From Azolla caroliniana (Eukaryota > Polypodiophyta), in contig JBHGNT010000008.1 in assembly GCA_043228905.1 (NCBI GenBank), positions 16,492,001 to 16,556,000 on the forward strand: a DNA stretch of 64,000 nt, read 5' to 3'. Of this stretch, positions 1 to 9,363 are shown one piece after another. The notes below the pieces were generated by a model, which did no database searches, had not been told where the DNA came from, and saw nothing but the letters and a program-made list of their open reading frames with translations. Numbering within the stretch: position 1 is the first letter of the stretch; every line of letters begins with the position of its first letter. The translations under genes were made by a program, and so were the position numbers.

Positions 1-521
1 GGAGGGGTATCTCTCGCCAAGATTGCCGTTCTCAACGGGTTGAATCGTTGTGCGAGGCCGCCCAAGCATACTTGCACCATCTCATCCTCGTCGATGTTGA
101 TGTTGATGGAGCCAAGAGAGTCGCAAATGCTCTTGATCTTGGCGGTGTAGTCCGTCACGGACATTTCTTTTTGTCGTATGTTGTTCAACTCTTGCCGGAG
201 TTGAAGCTTGTGCGCGGATGTGTCCGGGACGAAAATCTTCTTGAGATTTTCCCACGCCTCTTTGGGCGTCTTGGCGTCACGAATGTGGCTAAGCATGTGG
301 TCGTTTACACATGTTGCCAAGAAATACATTACCCGACTCGCGCCTTGCTCCCACGTTGGGTAGTTGGCGTGTGTGGTTTCGGGTTTGTTTTCTTGTGCGC
401 CGTTGATGTAGCTCCAATACCCTTGGCTGATAAGGTATTGATTCATCTTGTACTCCCAAGATGAATAATTGCTTCGGTCTAGCTTTTTGCTAGGGAGTGA
501 GCTTCCCATTTGTTTGTTCAT
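1..521 (-). CDS. Copia-1 Gag, N-terminal part (runs off the window)
   Basis: Reading the minus strand from an ATG at 521-519 gives an uninterrupted frame to the window edge, about 173 residues, beginning MNKQMGSSLPSKKLDRSNY. It contains WEYKMNQYL, YWSYINGA, RVMYFLATCVNDHML, DAKTPKEAWENLKKIF, and LQLRQELNNIR, which is the plant Copia Gag (UBN2/retrotran_gag type) pattern. This family assembles the cytoplasmic virus-like particle. The zinc knuckle, protease, integrase and RT lie outside the window. The start is supported by a primer-binding site and LTR just upstream on the same strand (686-697 and 698-1136). The frame has no stop, so this may be a fairly young element. The plus-strand frame over 48-464 is a shadow of this gene. 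Confidence 0.85.
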   Translation of the reverse strand, partial: MNKQMGSSLPSKKLDRSNYSSWEYKMNQYLISQGYWSYINGAQENKPETTHANYPTWEQGASRVMYFLATCVNDHMLSHIRDAKTPKEAWENLKKIFVPDTSAHKLQLRQELNNIRQKEMSVTDYTAKIKSICDSLGSININIDEDEMVQVCLGGLAQRFNPLRTAILARDTP

Positions 522-685
522 GTTGATTGTTGTGTCTTCCGTTTTGTTTTTCTTCTCTTGGTCGCGTACACGTCCTTCGTAGCGGCACTACGGTAGCGGA
601 TAACGAATAGCCGGGATTTGTCGTCGGCGTCTCGAACACACAATCACGAATAAGCGGTGGGCTTAGTGGATTTCCTAAACGACGC

Positions 686-697
686 GCTTTGATACCA
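686..697 (-). other. Copia-1 primer-binding site
   Basis: On the minus strand the sequence TGGTATCAAAGC follows directly after the LTR end (CTTAACA). It matches the usual plant Copia primer site for initiator tRNA-Met (TGGTATCAGAGC) with one difference. It fixes the element's orientation and the LTR boundary. Confidence 0.85.
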
Positions 698-1136
698 TGT
701 TAAGTAATTAGGTAATTAACTAGGGTTAATTAGAGACTAATTATATGGTTACGTTAAGCAACGGAAGCTTAGTATGATATGCGCGTGAGAGTGTGTGAGA
801 GGAAGAGAGAGAGAGAGGAAGTTACACTTGAACACAAAGATAAATGGGGGATGATTGACTATATTGAAAAGTGTCATCAACATACAAAAATACCCACAAT
901 GAGGTATATATACAACCCATGTGCCAAGGTGCACATGTGTGGGTAGAACATAGGTACTTATGTGTAAGTCCTACATTAAATGTACTAAGGAGTGGAGGAT
1001 ATAGAGTATCTCACTTAAGTACAAGGTCCTATTTAAAGGCTTAAGGTCAACACATTAACTAGATTTGATCTAGGTAACTACAAAGTTACATGTGTTGACT
1101 AACTAGATTAAACTAGTTGAGCTTGATATCTCAACA
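698..1136 (-). mobile_element. Copia-1 5' LTR (minus strand)
   Basis: In element orientation the LTR starts TGTTGAGATATCAAGCTCAA at 1136 and ends TTACTTAACA at 698, giving TG...CA ends next to the primer-binding site. Its first 20 or so bases resemble the start of the Copia-2 LTR at 35236 (TGTTGAGAATCAAGCTCAAC), so the two elements are related. A TATATATAC block near 905-915 (minus strand) is a possible TATA box. The outer edge abuts Gypsy RLG-2 gag sequence, so Copia-1 inserted into RLG-2. The matching target duplication lies outside the window. Confidence 0.75.
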
Positions 1137-1215
1137 ACAAATAAGCCAATACCTTAGTTTCACCGCTCAACAGATGACCGAACTTTGGCAATCTCAAAGT
1201 GCTCTCAAGGCACGT
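1137..1215 (+). pseudogene. RLG-2 gag fragment upstream of the RLG-1 insertion
   Basis: The frame reads QQISQYLSFTAQQMTELW then QSQSALKAR and stops at the RLG-1 LTR. Removing RLG-1 and one copy of its 4-bp target duplication joins this frame directly to VISLQCETNRPDERQGEPSF after 7305, so both pieces come from one gag gene. The fragment is cut on its left by the Copia-1 LTR. Confidence 0.6.
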
Positions 1216-1898
1216 TGTCGTGAAGAAAACCGTCCCCAGGTGCAAACCGTGTATAGTGTGTGTGAACCGGCCCTTGAACGTGGGCACGCCCCTTGTTGTA
1301 TAGTAGATAGGTAGGCAGAAAGGTTAAATCCTAGGTAACAATATTCTATAGGGGAAATCGAGGAGTATCTCTATCCGAAAGGATAGAGAATTAATGCGAT
1401 GTAAACGGGTGAACATCTCCCTCCTTGAGCTATAAAGGAGAGGGAGACGGGGGGGGAGAAGGGTATCGCGCGCTAGAGGGGACGAAGTGTTGTCGGATTG
1501 GGGAGAGCTCTTCTCCTCTGTCGTTCTCCATAGCTTTCTTTGCGCAGGCTCTCGAGAGGCTGATTATGCTCCGTGGAACGCCCGTGTGCTTTCGGCAGAG
1601 TCTCCATCTTGTTCCCCTGTGTGCGTGGGTGATCAGGCGTCGCCCGTCTCGCCGACCTGATCGGCTGTAACCGTTCGAGTCATCTGCATACATATATTTA
1701 TATACGCGTTCTTATACTCTATCTCCTACCCAACTTGTGTCTCTTGTGTTGATTAGGCTGCATTCCCGCGTGCTTCTTTGTCTATCCGTGTGTGAGTGTC
1801 TCTCTCTCTCTCTCTCCTTTCGCTTCCTCACCTATTCCTCGGTCCAAGACCCCAGTGGTCCCGCCTCGTTCTCCACGCACACGCGTAGCAACTCGACA
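1216..1898 (+). repeat. RLG-1 5' LTR
   Basis: 683 bp, TGTCGTGAAG...AACTCGACA. It holds a CTATAAAG box near 1429-1436 and a (TC)n run at 1799-1819. It is nearly identical to 6621-7304, with small indels (for example TGTGTGTG versus TGTGTG), implying a fairly recent but not brand-new insertion. Confidence 0.9.
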
Positions 1899-1903
1899 TT
1901 ATT

Positions 1904-1920
1904 TGGTGAACCCGACGTGA
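1904..1920 (+). other. RLG-1 putative primer-binding site
   Basis: TGGTGAACCCGACGTGA starts six bases after the LTR end, where a Gypsy primer-binding site is expected. I did not match it to a specific tRNA, so the primer is unassigned. Confidence 0.55.
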
Positions 1921-1943
1921 AAGAGGCGGCAGAGGAGTAGAAG

Positions 1944-3858
1944 ATGAGGGGGTCGGACTTCGCAGAAGCCATGGCTTTGGCTGTGGACCGTATAGTGAGT
2001 GCTCGCGAAGGCTCCGGCGCCCTTGATAGGGCTATCGAGGCGGTTGTTGGTACGATCGGCCGGTTTGGTGGGAAGGATGCCACGAGCTACTTGGCGCCCT
2101 ACCGGGCTGAGATGGTAATGAGGGACATTCCGGAAGAGAGGCGTCTAGCCGGATTCCCTCGAGTGGCGATGCCGGGCATCCATACGGAGGTGCTCGAGGT
2201 ACGGGCCGAGTGCCGGACCTGGGAGGAGTTCGAAGGTCGGCTCCTCGAAAAATACGGGCTTGAAGATGCGCTCTGACTTTCGAAGCGAGACTTCATGGAG
2301 TGGGTAGAGACCCCCGACAAAGGAAGGAACGCGTCAGTGCTCCTTCGGGAGTTTGAGGAACGCTTCGCACGCCTCTTGGTGCTTGACCGGGCCGTTCTGG
2401 ACACAAGCCGTGTCCTATTGTTTGTTAAGTCGGTTGACGAGCGGGATCGGGAGTAGGTAGGCCTCCTATTGGAGACTGATGACGGGCTGACGGCCGACTG
2501 GGCCGTGGTTAAAAGGGTCTGTGGCCGTTTCGACAAGCGGCGGGAATGGGTTGACAAAGGATCGACAGGGGCGGGCTCTATCGTAGCAAAGAAGCTCGAG
2601 CCAACACCACCAACGCGAAGGGAAGAGACCCGAGATTGGCTCGAGACCGGATCGGCTTCAACCGGCATGGTCAAGGGCTCGTCCGGGGGAGCAGCTGACG
2701 CGGATGGTAAAGGATCTCCAGATCGCCCAGGCACGGAGGGATGGTGGTGAACAGGCCCGTGACCGACGACCTTTGGCTGAAAACAGGTGCATGTGGTGTG
2801 ACGCGGTTGGGCACATCCGGAAGGACTGCGGGGACTTCGCCGAGGCGATGAGAAGCAACGTGGTGTACCTGTGGAATGGTCGGGTGCACGCCAGCGAGAC
2901 CCGAAGGGCCCTGAACCTGAACATCGGGCAAGGGGGTATGAAAAGGCTGATGGAGGAGGCGGCGGCTCGTCATGCGGAGACCGTCCACTACTCGGCGTCA
3001 GCTGGTATTCGGGTCGGAGGTGGCGAGGCCCCGAAGATGAACAAAGCCGGGTTCTGGCCGACGATGCTGGAAGGCCTCGCCGACGCACGACTGAGGAAAG
3101 AAGAGGTGGACCGCGCGGAAAAACGAGTCCGGGAGGTAACGGGGTGGAGTGACCTGGTAGAAGAAAAGACGGGCTTCGTTGAAGCCGCTTGTCAAAACTA
3201 CGAGGCGCTGGTGGAGGATAAGCGAGTAGGGAAAACCGGAGGGGCCGGGCCCTCGCATCGATATGAAACTCGATTCGGGCAAAGACGGAATGAGGCCAGT
3301 GTAACCGGCGCCCAGGATAATCCCAAGAAGGGTGGGTACCGGCTGGGCACAGAAATCGAAAGATCCATGAACCTGCGGAAGGTCCTGGAAGAACGACTCC
3401 TCGACAACAAGGTGGAACTGTCGCTGAGGGAAGAGCTCGGGATCGCCAAGAAGGAGTTCCACAACTCCATCGTAGACTTGGTAAAGAGGAAGAGGCTGTC
3501 GACGGAGATAGAACCGGAGAGGCCGGTGGAGGTGCGGACGACGCACATAGAGGACATGGCGCTGGAAGACGAGTTGGCGGAGAGCCACTATTCGAGGCCG
3601 CATTGGGCTAGAGTGACCACGGAGACCCCCGTGAAGATCGGAGATGTTCATGAACCGGTGGTGGCGTTGGTGGACCATGGTTTAGAAATCAATTTGATGT
3701 CCATGGACTTCTATAAGAAGGGAAAATGGCCGATCAACACCAAGCACAGGTGGAAAATAAGGGCGGCGACGCGTGCCACCGAAGAACTGCATGGAGCCTA
3801 CCCGAACGTACGAGTAAAGATCGGCGATGTCGAGATTGACCAACACTTCTTCGTGTAG
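1944..3858 (+). pseudogene. RLG-1 gag-protease region (frameshifted)
   Basis: The frame opens at ATG 1944 (MRGSDFAEAMALAV) and stops at TGA 2274-2276. The same frame resumes through LREFEERFARLLVLD and KRREWVDKG to about 2750, and a shifted frame (from 2704) continues to TAG 3858. The second frame holds a CCHC zinc knuckle (CMWCDAVGHIRKDC) typical of nucleocapsid. It ends in an aspartic protease-like stretch, VVALVDHGLEINLM, near 3660-3700. The usual catalytic DSG/DTG is DHG here. A coiled, charged linker separates knuckle and protease. At least one stop and one frameshift are present, so this is not expressed as one protein. Confidence 0.75.
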
Positions 3859-4055
3859 GAGACGTCCTCACATCCGGTTATATTAGGAGAACTGTACATC
3901 ACGGCAGCACAGATGGAGACCAAGGTGCTGGACAACGGCTCGGCCTACGCAAGGGTCAAGAGCCAGGATGGGCGTCACTCGGCCCAGTTCCTGACGGTGA
4001 GACCGAACCATTAGAGGAACCGCGAGACCCTCGGGGGCGAAAGCTGGGAGGATTT

Positions 4056-5431
4056 TTGAAGAGGGCTATCAAGGCGTGGGGCCGCGATAGTCCGGACACT
4101 CCGGGAAAACCCCACAAGTGTATAGTAGCGAAGAAGACCTATACTATAAGTAGGAAATTTTGGTTCTTTGACAACAGAGGGTGTACGATAGTCGACGTTG
4201 TTGGCCGGAAGAAGAGAAGGGCGGAGGAGCGACTTCGGGCATGTGGCGTCCTCGACCTCAGAGAGGAAATCAACGGAGCCGTGGAGGCGGTCTCTTTCGA
4301 CGATACCTTGGGGGAGCTGCGGGAGGTAGTCGGAGGAGTCCTTAAAGAGGACCGGACGATTCCGGTATGTTTGGAAAAGATGTATGAACTCATCGCGGAC
4401 TTCAGTAGAGGGCTCGAGTCGGATCGGATGGCCCGGGTGGACACGAGGTACAAGACTGTGGACCGGAAGGTGAGGCTGGTCGCGGCTCCCTTGCTGGAGG
4501 ACAACGAGTTGCGAATAAAAGGGGTTGCGTCGGACCCGAGTTTACGAAATCCAGCCCGCATAGGACACACGTTCACCGACATAACGCTACGGGAGCTCAA
4601 GGTCGGTGGGGGCGGCTTCCTACTGCCGGAGGAGGAGGACCGGTTTCAGAGAATGCTCGGAAGGCACGGGAAGGCTTTCGCATTCTCACCGGAGGAGATC
4701 GGGTGCGTAGACCCGACAGTCGTGGAACTGATGGTGATATTCACGGTACCGCATGTGCCGTGGAGTCTCAAACCGATTCCAGTACCCAGAGCTCACATCC
4801 TGAAGCTGATGGAGCTGTTAAGGTAGAAGTTGTTAAGCTGATGGGAATCCTCGAACCGTCGAGTGCCCCATACTCGAATCGGTGGTTTACTGTGCCGAAG
4901 AAGGACGGCATGCTGCGCTTTATTCTAGACCTGCAGCCGGTCAACAAGGTGACCATTCGAAATGCAGGGATCGGACCGACAATAGACGAGTTCGCGGAGG
5001 CCTTCGCCGGAAGGTTGATTTACTCGGTCGGTGATCTCTACTCGGGGTACGATCAGTTCCAGCTTGCCGTTGAGAGCAGAGACATCACGACAATGCGAAC
5101 TCCTCTCGGCCTAGTACGGATGTGTACCCTGCCGCAAGGAGGGACGAACTCGGTGGCTCACATGGTGAACGCAATGAACAAGGTGCTGAGGGATTGTATC
5201 CCGGACATCACCGTGGCGTTTTTGGACGACGTCTCGATCAAAGGATGCCCGGTGGAGGAAAAGGACGAGACAATCAGACCGGACGGATGTCGGAAATTCG
5301 TGGTGACGCACATCGATGACTGCGAGAAGGTGCTGCAGAGGTTGGAGGGCGCAAGGCTCACCTTCTCCGGGGGAAAGTCGGCCTTCGGGCAATCAGAGAT
5401 CATGGTCGTCGGACACCTATGCGGGCCGTAA
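4056..5431 (+). pseudogene. RLG-1 reverse transcriptase region
   Basis: Two overlapping frames cover one pol segment. The first (4056-4826) contains the pre-RT linker, with FLLPEEEDRFQRMLGRHGK, FAFSPEEIGCVDP and FTVPHVPWSLKPIPVP. The second carries RT from about 4840: SAPYSNRWFTVPKKDG, LRFILDLQPVNKVTIRN, GDLYSGYDQFQL, MRTPLGLVRMCTLPQG, and the active-site block VAFLDDVS (FLDD form of YxDD). The frame changes near 4800-4830, so one indel separates linker and RT, and the RT frame stops at 5431. RT copies the element RNA in the particle. With the shift and stop this copy is probably inactive. Confidence 0.8.
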
Positions 5432-5473
5432 GGCCGGAAACCGTCTCCGGCTAAGGTAGAAGCCATCTCCGCG

Positions 5474-6270
5474 ATGAAGAACGACTGTAGCTCGGTCACG
5501 GAGGTTCGGAGGTTCTTGGGAGCGTGCGCATTCTACCTCATATGGATCCCGCATTACGCTCACGTCGTGGAGCCGTTATACGGGTTGCTGAAAAAGGGGC
5601 GAAAATTCGAGTGGAGAGACGAGCATACGGATTCTGTCCGGAAGATGAAGGGAGCACTGGCCACGGCTCCAGCGCTCCGAAAGGCTGTCTATGGACAGAG
5701 CGCTCCAATTTACGTAACGGTGGACACGAGTCCGACCGGGATCGGATGGGTCGTCAACCAAGAGGGCGAGGACGGCACGCGTTTCCCGATCCGGTTCGGC
5801 GCGAAGGTCCTCAAAGAGCGACAACGAAGATATGCCCAGGTTAAACGCGAGCTCTGGGGTACCGTTTCGGCGGTAAAGGCCGATAGAGACTACCTAATCG
5901 GGACAGAGGTAATTATCGAGACGGACTGCCTGCCAATTCTTGGCATGGTTTCCGGATGCGCGACGTCGGACCTGGCAATGCTCAGGTGGATAGCGTACAT
6001 CAAGTCCCTGAATCCGGAAGTACGTCACATTTCCGGGAAAGACAATACCATGGCCGACATGCTTTCAAGGGCGAGGTTCGAGAACGAGGGCGGCATGGTT
6101 TCGGAGGACGAGGAAGTCGGCGTGGACTTCTTCGAGGCGGCCTACGTAACAACCGGCAGGGAATGCACTCCGACGCTTAACGATTTCGACGAGAGCAAGT
6201 ACCAAGGGGAGTGGCTACAGATCAGCGGGTTCCTGAAAACAATGACACCGGACCAGGCCAAGGAAGATCG
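5474..6270 (+). pseudogene. RLG-1 RNase H domain
   Basis: The frame begins in the RT-RNase H connection (VRRFLGACAFYLIWIPHY, KFEWRDEHTDSVRKMK). It then shows the RNase H carboxylates: VTVDTSPTGIGW, VKRELWGTV, IIETDCLPIL, and KDNTMADMLSRA. These are the D-E-D-D positions of retroelement RNase H. The domain reads without stops. After GEWLQISGFLKTMTPDQAKE (about 6262) the reading switches abruptly to the C-terminal end of integrase in another frame, so the integrase zinc finger and DDE core are missing. Confidence 0.8.
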
Positions 6271-6554
6271 AGGAAGGCGACTGGGTGCTAGTCTACGACA
6301 GCAGCCTCGACAATCAGCACAGGGCCACGCGGAAATTTGTGAGGAGGTGGTTCGGGCCTTACGTAGTAACATGCGCCAACGGCAATGGGACGTACCATCT
6401 CGCGGAGCTCGACGGTACGAGAATGGTGATACCAATAGCGGGGAAGAGGATCAAAGCGTTCAAGAAACGACACGACGAGGAGCCGAAGCTAGGGGGCATG
6501 GACAGCGACGACGAGCAGCCCGAGGCGGAGGACGAACCGGTAAATGAGGAATAA
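6262..6554 (+). pseudogene. RLG-1 integrase C-terminal remnant
   Basis: In a shifted frame the sequence reads EEGDWVLVYDSSLDNQHRA, RKFVRRWFGPYVV, and IAGKRIKAFKKRHDEE, ending at 6554 just before the 3' LTR. This is the post-core region found at the end of Gypsy integrases. No HHCC finger or DD35E core exists between 6262 and this piece, so an internal deletion fused RNase H to the integrase tail. Confidence 0.7.
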
Positions 6555-6607
6555 AAGCAAGGATCAGTTTTCTCCCATAGGAACCCAATTTTGGTGGATG
6601 CGCGGTT

Positions 6608-6620
6608 AGGTGGGGGCGGA
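6608..6620 (+). other. RLG-1 polypurine tract
   Basis: AGGTGGGGGCGGA lies directly before the 3' LTR, the position of plus-strand priming. It is short and interrupted by T and C. Confidence 0.5.
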
Positions 6621-7304
6621 TGTCGTGAAGAAAACCGTCCCCAGGTGCAAACCGTGTATAGTGTGTGAACCGGCCCTTACACATGGGCACGCCCCTTGTT
6701 GTATAGTAGATAGGTAGGCAGAAAGGTTAAATCCTAGGTAACAATATCCTATAGGGGAAATCGAGGAGTATCTCTATCCGAAAGGACAGAGAATTAATGC
6801 GATGTAAACGGGTGAACGTCTCCCTCCTTGAGCTATAAAGGAGAGGGAGACGGGGGGGAGAAGGGTATCGCGCGCTAGAGGGGACGAAGTGCTGTCGGAC
6901 TGGGGAGATCTCTTCTCCTCTGTCGTTCTCCATAGCTTTCTTTGCGTAGGCTCTCGAGAGGCTGATTCTGCTCCGTGGAACGCCCGTGTGCTTTCGGCAG
7001 AGTCTCTATCTTGCTCCCTTGTATGCGTGGGTGATCAGGCGTCGACACCGTCTCGCCGACCTGATCGGCTGTAACCGTTCAAGTCATCTGCATACATATA
7101 TTTATATACGCGTTCTTATACTCTATCTCCTACCCAACTTGTGTCTCTTGTGTTGATTAGGCTGCGTTCCCGCGCGCTTCTTTGTCTATCCGTGTGTGAG
7201 CGTGTCTCTCTCTCTCTCTCTCCTTTCGCTTCCTCACCTATTCCTCGGTCCAAGACTCCAGTGGTCCCGCCTTGTTCTCCACGCATGCGCGTAGCAACGC
7301 GACA
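6621..7304 (+). repeat. RLG-1 3' LTR
   Basis: 684 bp, near-identical copy of 1216-1898, again TGTCGTGAAG to CGACA, with a (TC)n run at about 7204-7222. It is followed by ACAT, the right copy of the target duplication, and then by RLG-2 gag. Confidence 0.9.
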
Positions 7305-7732
7305 ACATGTCATTAGTTTACAATGTGAGACTAATAGACCTGATGAGCGACAAGGTGAACCATCGTTTGTCGTTAAGCCATTTATGGGAGTAAAAAAGGA
7401 AAGAACCGAAGAAGCAATCTGCACGTGGTTGGGCCGATGGGAGTCTCATTTTGAGCTCTATCCCATGCCAGATAGTACGAAGATTGCATATGTCGACCGA
7501 GAACTAGGGGGTAAGGCCGCCGCCTGGTGGTGTGGGCTCCGTACTTTGGGGAAATTGCCCGATAACTGGACAAATTTTGTCACAGTTTTCAAGGGCCAAT
7601 TTCTGCAACCTCCTTCTTGAACCGAGGTAGCACAAGCTTTAATGAACCTCTCTAGTAGGAAGTTTTCCTCCCTAGAAGACTATGTTCACCATGCTAGAAC
7701 CCAAATCCAAAAATCGGGTCTAGAAGAATTTG
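7305..7732 (+). pseudogene. RLG-2 Gag core
   Basis: The frame continues from 1215 with VISLQCETNRP, then FMGVKKERTEEAICTWLGRW, SHFELYPMPDSTKIAYVDRE, LGGKAAAWWCGLRTLGKLPD, and NWTNFVTVFKGQF, the conserved retrotransposon Gag core. A TGA at 7618-7620 interrupts it, after which the same frame reads ALMNLSSRKFSSLEDYVHHA. It ends at transposon copy A near 7732. Gag forms the particle shell, but this copy is broken. Confidence 0.8.
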
Positions 7733-8911
7733 CAAATATAAAAATACATGATAGGTCTACGAGTGGAGATCATTAGAAATTCAAATAAGTTTGGACGTGT
7801 TGATAAGTTAATGTAGGCATAATAAAGTTCAACAATGGCTCAATATCTCACTAATGTGCGACATGGGAAACACTAAGTTAAAGACTTATATTAATTTGGT
7901 AAGTTTTACAAAAATATGAGGTATACTTGTAACCATACTAATAAAATGAGTTATAATTTATACTTTTGACCCATACTCGCATGTATATAATTGTGGACAA
8001 TGTAGGATAGTGCACTTTAGGATAATGTGATTGGAATAACTAACTTATTAAGGTATTTAACACTTGTATTTAAAGTTGATCTAATCTATTCCTCAGTTTG
8101 TTCTTATGGGATCAAAGCATATGTATATAATTGTGGACAATGTAAGACAATGAACTTTAGGATAATGTGGTGGAAATAACAAACCTATTAAGGCTTTCAT
8201 ACTTGTATTTAAAATTGATCTAATCTATTCCTTAGGTGATTCACATGGGATCAAACTCCGAACGATGACGCCAGTGGAACTACAAGCGTATAAAAACATG
8301 TGGATAACGCTAGTGGAACCATTATCAACACACTACACAATCTAAGTAGCAATGGAAGAGAAACATAATAGTTTTAACAATAGAAGACAAAGATCCATAA
8401 TAACAACATGGACAGTCATGGAAACAATTCTACGACCATGTTATGTTAAGGTAAAGTTTGACCAAAATCAGCCTTAATTTAAACTAATTCATGTTTCTCC
8501 ATATTGGTAGTTAGCAATGCACGTGGTGAAACCAATGTCATAAGTCTACTAACCAAGTATATAGAAATAAAATTGAAACATATAGAAGATTATAAAGAAT
8601 AGAATCCACCAAGTAAAACCCAAAATTTGTATTAATAATGTGAATTCCAAACAATACATTTCGCGTTTCTAAAAGAGTCTATTACATAGCAAGTAAATCT
8701 TCAATGTCATTTTCTTCTTCATCCTGTATAGAAGTCTCTTCGGCTATACATGCATTGTCTTCCCATGTTAGCTGAGCCAACAAAATATCTTCTATAAGCT
8801 CATCATCAAGCTCTATTAGCTCCCCTGGTTCCCCGGCTAACCGAGGAATAGGCTCTCGCGAAGCAGGTTGAAACCTTTCGGTATTAGTGAGGTTCTTTGC
8901 ACCGACCTCCT

Positions 8912-9363
8912 TGTTACCGGTTGGCAAGAAGGCTTAAGGAGGTCCAAATCAAAGTGTGAAAAGGAATAGTTATTCGGGAACTGTTGTAATTAGTAATCTT
9001 ATTAATATATGAGAAGATGTGGATGGACGGACTGGAATCGGTATGCCGATCCGGATCCGGACCGATCCCGTAAAGGTGCCGGTTGGCACCGTTTTGTATT
9101 TCACACCGGAGACCTATATAAAGGCCCGGTTATAATGTAATCAGGAGCGGATAATTAATAGAGCTTATTGTCTTAATCTTCCAGTGTTGATTACCGTTCT
9201 GTATTCATTGTTATATCTTACGCGTGTTAATTATGGATTGCTAAGTAACCAATTAAGGTCTAATTAAGCGTTGTGTCGTAAGTCATTCTGCCGTACCACC
9301 CTTTGGTGAAGTGTCTTAAGTGGACACCCTTTGTTAGGCTTTTGTCCGGCCCTACGATTAACA
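8912..9363 (+). mobile_element. Solo LTR inserted in the copy A methyltransferase exon
   Basis: 452 bp beginning TGTTACCGGTTGG and ending GATTAACA, flanked by a perfect 5-bp duplication CTCCT (8907-8911 and 9364-9368). The uninterrupted copy B sequence at about 20380 reads straight across, confirming the insertion. A TATATAAAGG box near 9113-9122 gives plus orientation. No internal region remains, so it is a solo LTR from recombination between two LTRs. It does not resemble the other LTRs in this window. Confidence 0.9.

Larger units (their letters stand above)
1216..7304 (+). mobile_element. RLG-1, Ty3/Gypsy LTR retrotransposon (complete ends, decayed coding)
   Basis: Two LTRs (1216-1898 and 6621-7304), both starting TGTCGTGAAG and ending in CGACA, flank gag, protease, RT, RNase H and a remnant of integrase, in Gypsy order. 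The target duplication is four bases: ACGT before 1216 and ACAT after 7304 (one mismatch). The interior is distinctly GC-rich compared with the AT-rich DNA around it. The sequence style (YSNRWFTVPKKDG, GDLYSGYDQFQL, DHG protease) belongs to a Gypsy lineage I associate with fungi and streptophyte algae/early plants. Several stops and the loss of the integrase core make it non-autonomous. Confidence 0.9.

Noticed and set aside
48-464. Plus-strand 138-codon ORF
   Set aside because: It is antisense to the Copia-1 gag frame, which has clear family motifs on the minus strand.
1425-1693. ORFs on both strands inside the RLG-1 LTR
   Set aside because: They lie in non-coding LTR sequence, overlap each other, and carry no known motif.
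7733-7830. Continuation of RLG-2 gag into the copy A left end (GLRVEIIRN, NKFGRVDKL-like reading)
   Set aside because: The same sequence is present in copy B away from any gag gene, so it belongs to the shared transposon segment; the gag-like reading may be chance. The exact junction stays uncertain.
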